Part shown: piece by piece, positions 8,090 through 15,130 of the stretch
How positions within the stretch are numbered: the stretch's first letter is position 1
Layout: the number at the start of each line of letters is the position of its first letter
NCBI GenBank assembly: GCA_036003045.1
Contig: DASYSS010000082.1
Coordinates: 1-34,806, forward strand
Direction: 5' to 3'
Length of the DNA stretch: 34,806 nucleotides
DNA from: Gemmatimonadaceae bacterium
Lineage (GTDB): Bacteria > Gemmatimonadota > Gemmatimonadetes > Gemmatimonadales > Gemmatimonadaceae
The notes under the pieces: model-generated
What the model was told of the DNA's origin: nothing
Databases searched by the model: none
What the model saw: only the letters and a program-made list of their open reading frames with translations
Position numbers and translations under genes: made by a program

Positions 8090-8623
8090 ATGACGGTCGC
8101 CATCACGACGCAGGTGCGCGCTATCTGTGACTCGATCGCCGCTGGCTGGCACAAGGTCCCGCTCGCACGCGTCGCCACCGCCGACACGACCGTCTTCCCC
8201 TTGAACGGCGATTCGACGGAGAAGGACGTCGCCGCCTGTCGCGTCATCGCGACGGTCGATTCGACGCTCGACAGCGCGAGCGTGCCGCTTCTCTTCTGGA
8301 ATCGCTCGAGTTGGCCAATGGATCCGTCTTCGCTGGCCGATGGGCCGGATGGGCAGACAACGGTTTATCAGCGGGGACTCGTGCGTTGCGAAGTTGGCGA
8401 ATCGTGGGACGGTGGCGATGAGACCGACTCGACGTACGTGCCATCTCCGTGGACTGAGGAGACGTCGACGTGCTACGAGACCAAAACGGCGCTCAAGCCA
8501 GGCGTGGATGTGGACTCCGGGATGGCGTCTGCGACGCGCGGCCGGAATGCGCTCCACGCGACGATCGGCACGATCATCCAACGCGGCCGACGTGACCCGG
8601 CAGCCAAACGTCCGCCATCGTGA
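8090..8623 (+). CDS. Conserved-looking hypothetical protein
   Basis: This encodes 177 residues from ATG 8090. The frame is open upstream to 8030, so the start is uncertain. The sequence looks like a real protein: VRAICDSIAAGWHKV, a beta-rich middle with AACRVIATVDSTLD, then DGPDGQTTVYQRGLVRCEV, a WDGGDETDSTYVPS motif and STCYE. The four cysteines could form two disulphides in an exported protein, but no signal peptide is seen from this start, so an N-terminal piece may have been lost. I do not recognise the family. The C-terminal 30 residues are basic and low in structure. It converges on the gene ending at 8678. Confidence 0.55.
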   Translation: MTVAITTQVRAICDSIAAGWHKVPLARVATADTTVFPLNGDSTEKDVAACRVIATVDSTLDSASVPLLFWNRSSWPMDPSSLADGPDGQTTVYQRGLVRCEVGESWDGGDETDSTYVPSPWTEETSTCYETKTALKPGVDVDSGMASATRGRNALHATIGTIIQRGRRDPAAKRPPS

Positions 8624-8677
8624 GGTCGCCTCCTCTTACAGATCCTCGGCACGATCCTGCGGCGCGGGGGCGCGGAA

Positions 8678-9814
8678 TTACGGCTGGATCCTCGCAATTG
8701 CCTCGGCGAACAGGCTGTGCACGTCGGCGAGCGTGGTCGTTGGGTCGTTGTTGTAGTCCATCATCCGGTGCCTGTAGTTCCGCGTCTTGGTGCGCTCGTC
8801 CACGATCTCACGTATCAGTTCGCCCGCTGGTCGGCGATGATGAAACGCGCCTGCCACGTCGATCTGGGCCTGTTCGACAGCGCAATAGATGCTCCATTTG
8901 GTGGCAGCTGCCGGGCACTCTCGATCATCAGCACGGTTCCACGCAGAGTCCGTGGAGATGATCTTTGCAGCCCGTACTAGGATCTCGCGGTCGAGTGCGT
9001 TCGGCGCAATTTGTTTCGTTGTGTCGATCTGAAAACGGATGGTCGAACCGCGCACACTCAAGCCGGAGACTGCGAACCATCCGTTGTAGGTCCTGATGAT
9101 GCCGTTGCCGGCCTCGTAGACCTCGATCTCGACTTGGTCCGCCCCGCGGTCCAGGTCTCCCGCGCCCTCCTGAAGCACGCGGGCTTCCAGCGCGCGGAAG
9201 TAGCTCCGCACATCGTCAAACGTGGTCGTCGAGTCGTTGTTGAAGTCGATGAGCGGATCGGATGATCGTCGCCCGGACACCATCGTGACGCCGTGGCGGC
9301 TCTCGTAGTTCACGGGATATTCCGCGTCGGCCATGGTACCGGCCCACACTTCCGTTGGTTGCGCGTCCTTACGCCATGCGCCGCTGGTGACGCGTTTGGC
9401 GCGAGAGAGGATAAGAACAGGCACCTCATCCCATAACGTGCCGCATGATCCGCCGGAGTGGTCAGGCGAAACGTTTATCGAGCAATTGACGCGGGCTGCT
9501 GATGGTCGCGAACGCACCGCGACCGCACCGGCCGTCCACGATAGCTCAGCAGCTTCGACGACCGCGCGCCGCAGGGCACACCTGACACTGTAGGTGGTGC
9601 CGCTACGCGGGCAGTTCCCCGTGTCGACGCGATTCCAACGCTGCGCAGAGGGCAGCAACGCAGCGGCCCGTTTCACGATGGCCATGTCGAACGGCCCAAC
9701 CGCCGCCTTCGTCGCCGGCGCGGTGGCCGTCGTGAGCTGCACGCGAGCGGGAGACCACGATCCGAATAGGCCGGCCAAAACCATCACCATCGCATGTCGG
9801 GTGGGCATGAGCAT
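8678..9814 (-). CDS. Secreted protein with a duplicated DUF6197-like domain
   Basis: This encodes 378 residues from ATG 9814 (another ATG at 9808), beginning with a signal-like hydrophobic stretch (MVMVLAGLFGSW). Two related domains follow. Repeat 1 (about 45-215) has IVKRAAALLPSAQRWNRVD, NCP, SVRCALRRAVVEAAE and ends in DFNNDSTTTFDDVRSYF. Repeat 2 (about 277-376) has ILVRAAKIISTDSAWNRAD, ECP, SIYCAVEQAQIDVAG, then HHRRPA and DYNNDPTTTLADVHSLF. Repeat 1 carries an extra insert of some 60 residues. The order (helix, W, C, CA-helix, then ND-T-DV near the end) recalls the DUF6197 proteins, whose end reads WND-GRT-EV; this is inference from memory. The DxNxD pattern is also compatible with a calcium loop. 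Function is unknown. Confidence 0.72.
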   Translation of the reverse strand: MLMPTRHAMVMVLAGLFGSWSPARVQLTTATAPATKAAVGPFDMAIVKRAAALLPSAQRWNRVDTGNCPRSGTTYSVRCALRRAVVEAAELSWTAGAVAVRSRPSAARVNCSINVSPDHSGGSCGTLWDEVPVLILSRAKRVTSGAWRKDAQPTEVWAGTMADAEYPVNYESRHGVTMVSGRRSSDPLIDFNNDSTTTFDDVRSYFRALEARVLQEGAGDLDRGADQVEIEVYEAGNGIIRTYNGWFAVSGLSVRGSTIRFQIDTTKQIAPNALDREILVRAAKIISTDSAWNRADDRECPAAATKWSIYCAVEQAQIDVAGAFHHRRPAGELIREIVDERTKTRNYRHRMMDYNNDPTTTLADVHSLFAEAIARIQP

Positions 9815-9981
9815 TCTCGTCGATACTGGTTACAAACTTAGACCGAAGCGACGATGAAACCGTTCACGCGCATCCTCTTACAAATCGTCGACACATCCGG
9901 CACGAAAACCCCGATGACAAACTGGTACGCCTCGATGTAGCGTCAGCAGACGTCGAACTCTTGCTCATACCGGGAGGCGGA

Positions 9982-10476
9982 ATGTCCACTCGAAATTGGT
10001 GCGTCGCGCTGTGCGCGACCCTCGTTGTCACAAGCGCGTCACGCTCGTCTGTCGGGGCGCAGTCAACCGCGTCCCGCCCGGACTTCACCGGCACCTGGAA
10101 GATGGACACCACGAAGTTCGCCAAGCACGATGCGCAGTTGGTCGGGCTCACGCTCAACGTGTTGACCCGCGGCGATACGCTCATCGTCGCCACCGACGTC
10201 GTCGACGCCGGGAGGCCGCCTGTTCAGATGCGCTCCACGTATCTGCCGAATCAGGCGCCCGGTACTCAGCCGGCCGACACGCTCGCGCGCATGAGCGTTC
10301 GTGGGTGGGTTGGCGATACCCTCGTACTGCGACGGGTTGAGCGACGGCCGGATCGAACGCTCGAGATCGAGGAACGCTGGACGCTCGATGCGAGCGGACG
10401 CACCCTGTCGCGTTCGCAAACGGCGGTCGACGGAATCCGGTGGAGTCGCCAAACGCTGGTATTCACGCGTCAATGA
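9982..10476 (+). CDS. Secreted GTW-type (lipocalin-like) protein
   Basis: The start is ATG 9982, with GGGAGG placed about 5 bp upstream, giving 164 residues. A signal peptide (CVALCATLVVTSASRSSVGA) precedes PDFTGTWKMDTTKFAKHD. The rest is a series of beta strands: LTLNVLTRGDTLIVATDVVD, GWVGDTLVLRRVER, then EERWTLDASGRTLSRSQT and TLVFTRQ. It is the intact paralogue of the frameshifted gene at 5992-6426 and distantly resembles the halves of the protein at 32348. Proteins of this fold are exported and of unknown role; binding of a small hydrophobic ligand is a guess from the lipocalin-like pattern. It is divergent from the duplicated-domain gene, with 167 bp between their starts. Confidence 0.8.
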   Translation: MSTRNWCVALCATLVVTSASRSSVGAQSTASRPDFTGTWKMDTTKFAKHDAQLVGLTLNVLTRGDTLIVATDVVDAGRPPVQMRSTYLPNQAPGTQPADTLARMSVRGWVGDTLVLRRVERRPDRTLEIEERWTLDASGRTLSRSQTAVDGIRWSRQTLVFTRQ

Positions 10477-10495
10477 TCGCGACACCAAGATGGCC

Positions 10496-10837
10496 TCAAG
10501 TCAGGCGTGGGCGAACGAGCAGGTATCCCGCCTTCCGGACTGTCAGAAAGTATCTTGGCGCCGCGGGGTCGTCGAGCTTGCGGCGGAGCTGCGCGATGTG
10601 CGAGTCCACGGTTCGCGACTGGACCAGCGGATCATAGCCCCAAACCTCTCGCAGGAGCTCGGCACGGCTCGCGACGTTCCCTTTGCGCCGAGCAAGAGCG
10701 AGTAGAAGCTCGAAGGCTTTCGGCGTAAGGCTCACGCGATTGTCCGCTCGCTGTGCCGTGTGTGCGGCCAGGTCGATCCGGACGTCGCCGAACGTCAGCG
10801 TGTCACCGACCTCGTAGCGTTCGTCTCCGGAGCTCAC
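10496..10837 (-). CDS. Stand-alone OmpR/PhoB-type winged-helix DNA-binding protein
   Basis: This encodes 113 residues from a GTG that overlaps the stop of the phosphatase-like gene (GTGA). Nearly the whole protein is the effector domain of an OmpR-family response regulator: TFGDVRIDLAAHTAQR, the LTPKAFELLLALARRKG helix, SRAELLREVWGYDP, the recognition helix RTVDSHIAQLRRKL and the wing FLTVRKAGYLL. The receiver domain with its phosphorylated aspartate is absent. A receiver is not encoded upstream, where the exported phosphatase-like protein lies instead. It may act without phosphorylation or be a truncated regulator that survived by translational coupling. No histidine kinase is nearby. Confidence 0.8.
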   Translation of the reverse strand: MSSGDERYEVGDTLTFGDVRIDLAAHTAQRADNRVSLTPKAFELLLALARRKGNVASRAELLREVWGYDPLVQSRTVDSHIAQLRRKLDDPAAPRYFLTVRKAGYLLVRPRLT

Positions 10838-11442
10838 TTGCCGCCGGGGTGACCAATTCCCGGCACCGGCCGGCCGAGAAAATGCTCGATCGGCTGGTCC
10901 TCCATGCGCATATCGTCCATCAGGTTGATGGCGCGCGCGTTGTCCAACGCGTCTTTCACCGGAATGCCGCGCTCACGGATCAGATACGCTGCCCAGAGGT
11001 GGCTCGCGCGCCAGGCGATGGTACAATGCAAGAGAACTTTTCCGTTGGCGGACTTCATCACTTTCGCGAACGTGTCCAGCGCCGCCGGTGAGTACGGGAA
11101 ATCCGGAGTGCCGCGCATCGGGATGTACACGTACTTCATCCCGAGCTTCTCGACCACCTTGGCTTCGTCGAACGGAATGCGCGCCATTTCCTGCGGCGAG
11201 CGAAGGTTCACGACGGTCGTCACCCCTCGATCGTGCACGGTGCCCAGGCCTTTCTCCGTAGGCTGCCCGGCGATGAAGACGTCGTCGCCGACGCGCGCGA
11301 AGCGGGCCTGAAATAGACCGATGGTGTCGAGCAGGACGGGTGCCGTCAGGCGGATTGTGCCCGCCTGGGTGAATCGTTGCGCGGGCAGCGGCGCCGCGAC
11401 GGTCAGCAGAACGGTCGCAACCAGTACAGCTGTCTTCTTCAT
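10834..11442 (-). CDS. Exported phosphatase-like (DUF442/BLH-type) protein
   Basis: This encodes 202 residues from ATG 11442, with GAGG 5-6 bp upstream. A signal peptide (MKKTAVLVATVLLTVAAPL) is followed by the dual-specificity phosphatase-like domain: DVFIAGQPTEKGLGTVHDRG, TTVVNLRSPQEM and the signature VLLHCTIAWRAS near residues 134-145. The cysteine and arginine are separated by four residues (CX4R), as in the bacterial DUF442/beta-lactamase-hydrolase-like group, rather than CX5R of classical tyrosine phosphatases. The usual CRSGxR loop is changed to CTIAWR, so activity is not assured. The location outside the cytoplasm is unusual for a signalling phosphatase. The stop overlaps the winged-helix gene by 4 bp. 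Confidence 0.82.
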   Translation of the reverse strand: MKKTAVLVATVLLTVAAPLPAQRFTQAGTIRLTAPVLLDTIGLFQARFARVGDDVFIAGQPTEKGLGTVHDRGVTTVVNLRSPQEMARIPFDEAKVVEKLGMKYVYIPMRGTPDFPYSPAALDTFAKVMKSANGKVLLHCTIAWRASHLWAAYLIRERGIPVKDALDNARAINLMDDMRMEDQPIEHFLGRPVPGIGHPGGK

Positions 11443-11510
11443 TGGGGCCTCGCCACGTTGTGGTGATCGTCCAGTCCGGCGTACATCGTGAAGGGAGGGA
11501 GGGGAAGAGG

Positions 11511-11870
11511 ATGAATTACCGTGTCGCAGGCGATGACCTGTTAATAGAGGACGCCGATCACGCGTTGTGCTGGCGCGGCCAACCGGACGGGCGGCCGGCC
11601 GAATGGGCAATCGCGCTCCGATTCGCCGACGACGGGCTCGCGCTCTATCACTACTATCGCCCGGATCACCCCTACGGCGGCTTTCAGAACTTGGCGCGAG
11701 TGCGGCCGGATGGCTCGATCGTTTGGCGCGCTGAGCTCCCTGGTAACGATGACAAATACGTGAACGCCAAACTGATCGAGGGCAGACTTTCCGCACACAG
11801 CTATGGTGGCTATGACGCGGACATCGACGTCGATACCGGGAGGATCATCGACAGGCAATTTTGGAAATGA
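11511..11870 (+). CDS. Hypothetical soluble protein
   Basis: The start is ATG 11511, immediately after a very purine-rich ribosome site (GGGAGGGAGGGGAAGAGG region), giving 119 residues. There is no signal peptide or membrane helix. The sequence alternates short beta strands: YRVAGDDLLIEDADHALCW, WAIALRFADDGLALYHYYR, GGFQNLARVRPDGSIVWRAE, and ends with ADIDVDTGRIIDRQFWK. The patterns RPDGSIVWRAE and DVDTGRII look like two blades of a propeller-type repeat, as in PQQ/WD-like proteins, but the protein is too short for a full propeller. No family is recognised. The gene is convergent with the TolB-type gene. Confidence 0.65.
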   Translation: MNYRVAGDDLLIEDADHALCWRGQPDGRPAEWAIALRFADDGLALYHYYRPDHPYGGFQNLARVRPDGSIVWRAELPGNDDKYVNAKLIEGRLSAHSYGGYDADIDVDTGRIIDRQFWK

Positions 11871-11948
11871 GCCTGTCGGATGGCGGCTTCTCAATCCGGC
11901 GATACGTTTGCGCGACTCCAAGCGAAGCGTAGGAAAGAGGGGGAAGAG

Positions 11949-12878
11949 TTATGGCGTCACGGACGTCACCTGACGCGCACCGGTGCCATCCGCGTTCATT
12001 ATCCAAACTTCCATGACGCCGGTGCGATTGCTCTGAAACGCGATGCGCTTGCCGTCGGGAAACCACGACGGCGTCTCGTCGAGCGAGGCCGCGGCGTGTG
12101 GCGCGAGCTTGGTTGCGCGCCCGGTTGCCGGATCGACCACCCACAGGTGAGCGGTGCTCTCCTCGATCTTGGTCGGATTGTAGTGGCCCGACTGCATCAC
12201 GATCCGCGCACCGTCATGCGACCAGTTCGCCCACTGCGGCCGGCCCTCGGCCTGATCGAAATGGGTGATCACGTGAAAGCCGGTCCCGTCAATGTTGACG
12301 GCAGCGAGCTGCCAGGCCGACGTGCTGTCCGCGACGGTGAACACGACCGACTTGGAGTCGGCCGACCAGTCGGGGTAGCCGGCCGGCGGCGTGCCGGTCG
12401 TCAGGTCGCGAAGGTCGCTCCCGTCGAGCTTGGAGATCGCGATCCTCGGATGCTGACGATCGCCGTGGAGGAACACGATCCAGCGGCCATCCGGGGAAGG
12501 GCGCACCTGGACCGCGTCACGCGGCAGCGATGGCACCGGCACCGGAGCCGGCCCGGTCTGTGGCACCGGCGTTACGAGAAACGCGCGGGTGCTGTCGTCG
12601 ATGCGTTGCCACACGAAGACACGGTTGCCGATCCAGGTCGGCGGGCCGAGGTTGACGAAATTCTTCTCGTGGGTCGAGGTGAGTTGAACGCGATCCGATC
12701 CGTCCGGACGGACGACGTAGATCTCCCACTCGCCATTTCGCAACGCGCTGAACGCGATGAACTTGCCGTCCGGCGACACTGTCGGCCGACCGCCGCCGGT
12801 ATTCGCCATCGGCGCCTGCGCCGGCATCGTCGACGCACCAAGTAGAATGAAGCCGACACTGAACCGCAGTACCCGCAT
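11949..12878 (-). CDS. Secreted TolB-type (PD40) beta-propeller protein
   Basis: The preferred start is ATG 12878, with GAGGAG about 6 bp upstream, giving 309 residues. A signal peptide (RVLRFSVGFILLGASTMPAQ) precedes a propeller of about six blades. The blades show the PD40 pattern: PTVSPDGKFIAFSALRNGEW then IYVVRPDGSDRVQLT; VRPSPDGRWIVFLHG; PDWSADSKSVVFTVAD; ANWSHDGARIVMQSG; and PSWFPDGKRIAFQSN with VWIMNADGTGARQVT at the end. The family includes TolB, which acts in the periplasm with Pal, but stand-alone members without a TolB N-domain are common. There is no Pal or Tol gene nearby, so a Tol role is not supported. A ligand- or protein-binding role is inferred. Confidence 0.85.
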   Translation of the reverse strand: MRVLRFSVGFILLGASTMPAQAPMANTGGGRPTVSPDGKFIAFSALRNGEWEIYVVRPDGSDRVQLTSTHEKNFVNLGPPTWIGNRVFVWQRIDDSTRAFLVTPVPQTGPAPVPVPSLPRDAVQVRPSPDGRWIVFLHGDRQHPRIAISKLDGSDLRDLTTGTPPAGYPDWSADSKSVVFTVADSTSAWQLAAVNIDGTGFHVITHFDQAEGRPQWANWSHDGARIVMQSGHYNPTKIEESTAHLWVVDPATGRATKLAPHAAASLDETPSWFPDGKRIAFQSNRTGVMEVWIMNADGTGARQVTSVTP

Positions 12879-12908
12879 GAACGCTCCTCGCAAGAGTGGG
12901 TCTGTTCA

Positions 12909-13037
12909 CGACAGACCCATCGCAACTATGCGTTGGTGCACGAGGGCACCGAAGACCTGAAAACAGCCAATGGCGCATCAAATGGCGCCGTGCATCATCC
13001 TTTCACCATCTGTACAGGATCCATTCGGGCGGCGCGG
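12909..13037 (+). repeat. 129-bp direct repeat, copy A
   Basis: This matches 15002-15130 over 129 bp without gaps, about 84% by hand count. It lies just upstream of the ribosome site of the TolB-type gene and runs into a short ADOP C-terminal relic. Copy B lies just upstream of the unknown gene starting at 14984 and runs into the C-terminus of the intact ADOP permease. The two copies face the same way and flank about 2 kb. Confidence 0.8.
12995..13037 (-). pseudogene. ADOP C-terminal relic (last 13 codons)
   Basis: On the minus strand this reads RAARMDPVQMVKG followed by TGA at 12995-12997. ADOP permeases end in this way; the intact gene at 15088 ends in RAARMDPVRILKG. Upstream of the relic the frame becomes GC-rich and no longer resembles the family (a run of nine G/C bases follows). 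It is part of direct repeat copy A. Confidence 0.75.
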
Positions 13038-13161
13038 GGGGGGGAATCTCCGCTTTGGCGGGCTTCCGGCTGACATCGGCAGCCTTTTACCTCGGCACTC
13101 GGTGGCGAACACCGTAGAGTGCCTGAGCAACGAATGGTGCAGGCCTCCTCACCCTGTTCGC

Positions 13162-14253
13162 ATGTGCAAGCCGCTGACGGCCGTCTCCGCTCTCTTGTTC
13201 ATGCTCGCGCTTCCGGCACGCGGGCAGACGTCGAATCCCGATTCCGCGCACCTCATCACCCGCGACATTTCGAACTTTTGGCGTGCCATCGATCACGCGG
13301 CCGGGAAGGACACGGCCACGCTTATCGCCGCGATCCGTCGCGACTATCTCGAGAATCCTTCGCCGGGAATGTTCGACTGGATCGTCAATCGACTGATCAG
13401 CCAGGACGCGCTCGGCAGGATACTCGAGGTCAAGGGATGGACTCGCGACCGCGCAGTCGGTGCGATGGGGGCGTCACCCGGCACGCCGGAGCGCGCTGGA
13501 TTCGACACGGTGGTGATGCCGGCCATTCTCGCCAACGCGGCGCGAAATCTGGCGCTCACCTATCTCGCGCGCCGGCGCTACTACGACGCGATTCGACGAA
13601 ACACGCTCGCGGTGGACACAGCGCGGGCGGTCAAAGACTCCGTACGCGCGGCCTTTCGGCGAATGTCGGCCCTTTATCCCGATGCCCAATTCGCCGACGT
13701 GTATTTCTTGATCGGCCGCCTGAGCTCTGGCGGCACGACGGGGAAGCGCGCGATGCTGATTGGGACGGAGATGAATGCGCGCGACGCGTCCACGCCGGTC
13801 GACGAGCTCGACGCGTGGCATCGCGCGGTGATCGGACAGGTAGACGATCTGCCGCACATCGTCGCGCACGAGCTGATACACACGCTTCAGGGCAGGCGCA
13901 CCGGCCCCCATACCCTCCTGATCGACGCGCTCGACGAAGGGAGTGCGGACTTCCTCTCCGAGCTGATCTCCGGCAAACGCATCAACAATCCCGCATATGC
14001 CTACGGGGACGCGCACGAGACAGAGCTGTGGGCAAAGTTCAGGACACAGATGGACAGCTCGAGGACCGACGACTGGCTCGGGCAAGGTGACCGCACGGCG
14101 CCCGGTGTCCCAGCCGATCTCGGTTACTGGATGGGTTACAAAATCTCGAAGGCGTATTACGACAAGGCGGCGAACAAGCAAGCCGCGGTGCGCGAGATCC
14201 TGTTGTTCACGGACGCGAACTTTTTTTTGCGGGCGAGCGGTTACCAACCTTAG
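13162..14253 (+). CDS. Putative secreted zinc protease (gluzincin type, DUF2268-like)
   Basis: From ATG 13162 this gives 363 residues with a signal peptide (TAVSALLFMLALPARGQ). The N-terminal half is helical. The zinc-binding motif is HELIH at residues 236-240 (within PHIVAHELIHTLQG), and a third ligand candidate is E259 in ALDEGSADFLSE, the spacing expected for HExxH-E metalloproteases. The later part has the tryptophan-rich YWMGYKISKAYYDKAANK pattern seen in the DUF2268 group of predicted Zn-dependent proteases. It probably cleaves peptides in the periplasm or outside the cell; the substrate is unknown. No clear Shine-Dalgarno precedes the start. The 3' end overlaps the convergent gene by 4 bp. 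Confidence 0.82.
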   Translation: MCKPLTAVSALLFMLALPARGQTSNPDSAHLITRDISNFWRAIDHAAGKDTATLIAAIRRDYLENPSPGMFDWIVNRLISQDALGRILEVKGWTRDRAVGAMGASPGTPERAGFDTVVMPAILANAARNLALTYLARRRYYDAIRRNTLAVDTARAVKDSVRAAFRRMSALYPDAQFADVYFLIGRLSSGGTTGKRAMLIGTEMNARDASTPVDELDAWHRAVIGQVDDLPHIVAHELIHTLQGRRTGPHTLLIDALDEGSADFLSELISGKRINNPAYAYGDAHETELWAKFRTQMDSSRTDDWLGQGDRTAPGVPADLGYWMGYKISKAYYDKAANKQAAVREILLFTDANFFLRASGYQP

Positions 14254-14984
14254 TGGCCCTGGTAATCGCTGGGAGCGCGCCGCGCGAAGGCTTTGACGAA
14301 TCCACTTACGAGACTCGCCATGTCGAATGGCGCGACGCGACGCAGTTCCCGAGAGCCCCAGCGCAGACCGAGGATGCTTCCGTCCGGCGCGACGTGCACA
14401 CGCGCCCCATCGACGTTGGCGGAATCGCCAGCGTAGAACCGAACCGGCGCGAGTGACATGTGGCCGGCCGGATCTGACGGTGGATGCAGCGCGATGGTCG
14501 AAGAGTCCACATGCATTCCCCGCAGCCGCTCAAGCGCGAGCTCGATGCCAACGAAGGATTGACCGAGCATCGGGAACCCTTCGTGTATCGGGATGCGCCG
14601 CGTGAACGACGAATCGCGCAAGAAGAACTCGAGACGCGCCGAGTCGCGCCCGTACACGACCGAGAGTGAATCCAGCCGCTGCGGGGTCGCTTCGCTCGGT
14701 ACGCTGTACTTCATCGTGTATCGGGCCGGCAGGCCATCATTGCCAAGCGTGATCACGTAGTCGTGGACGTACACGCCAGGCGGATGCAGCACCACCCACG
14801 TGCCCGTGATCACGTTGCCGTTGCGACTGTACTGCTCGAGGCAAAAGGTGTCCTTGCCGGCCGTCGTCAGGAGCGCGGTCGTGGTCGAACGGGCCCGACG
14901 CGCGTCGAGCTGCTGAACGACCGGCGGTGTCGATCGCTGTGCCGACGCGAGCATCGGCAACAGCGCGCAGAGGAAGCGTTTCAT
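14250..14984 (-). CDS. Secreted beta-rich protein of unknown function
   Basis: The start is ATG 14984, giving 244 residues with a short signal peptide (MKRFLCALLPMLASAQ). An in-frame start at 15071 would read through the 129-bp repeat and is rejected. The body is beta-rich: FCLEQYSRNGNVITGTWVVL, GVYVHDYVITLGNDGLPARY, RLDSLSVVYGRDSARLEFFL, and a C-terminal VHVAPDGSILGLRWG. I recognise no enzyme motif. It resembles secreted proteins whose middle region follows substrate-release or anchoring patterns, but I do not assign a family. The upstream 129 bp are almost the same as those upstream of the TolB-type gene, so the two may share a promoter sequence. Confidence 0.7.
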   Translation of the reverse strand: MKRFLCALLPMLASAQRSTPPVVQQLDARRARSTTTALLTTAGKDTFCLEQYSRNGNVITGTWVVLHPPGVYVHDYVITLGNDGLPARYTMKYSVPSEATPQRLDSLSVVYGRDSARLEFFLRDSSFTRRIPIHEGFPMLGQSFVGIELALERLRGMHVDSSTIALHPPSDPAGHMSLAPVRFYAGDSANVDGARVHVAPDGSILGLRWGSRELRRVAPFDMASLVSGFVKAFARRAPSDYQGH

Positions 14985-15001
14985 TCGCTGGTTTCCCGTG
15001 A

Positions 15002-15130
15002 CGACAGACCCGTTGCAACGATGGGTTCGCGGGTGATGCGACCAAAGGCCTGAAAACAGCCAACGGCGCATCGAATGGCGCCGGGCATCATCCTTTCAGG
15101 ATCCGTACAGGATCCATTCGCGCGGCGCGG
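15002..15130 (+). repeat. 129-bp direct repeat, copy B
   Basis: This is the partner of 12909-13037. It covers the last 14 codons or so of the intact ADOP gene (stop at 15088-15090) and the gap to the next minus-strand gene at 14984. Because this copy is attached to a whole permease gene, it is the likely parent of copy A. Confidence 0.8.
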
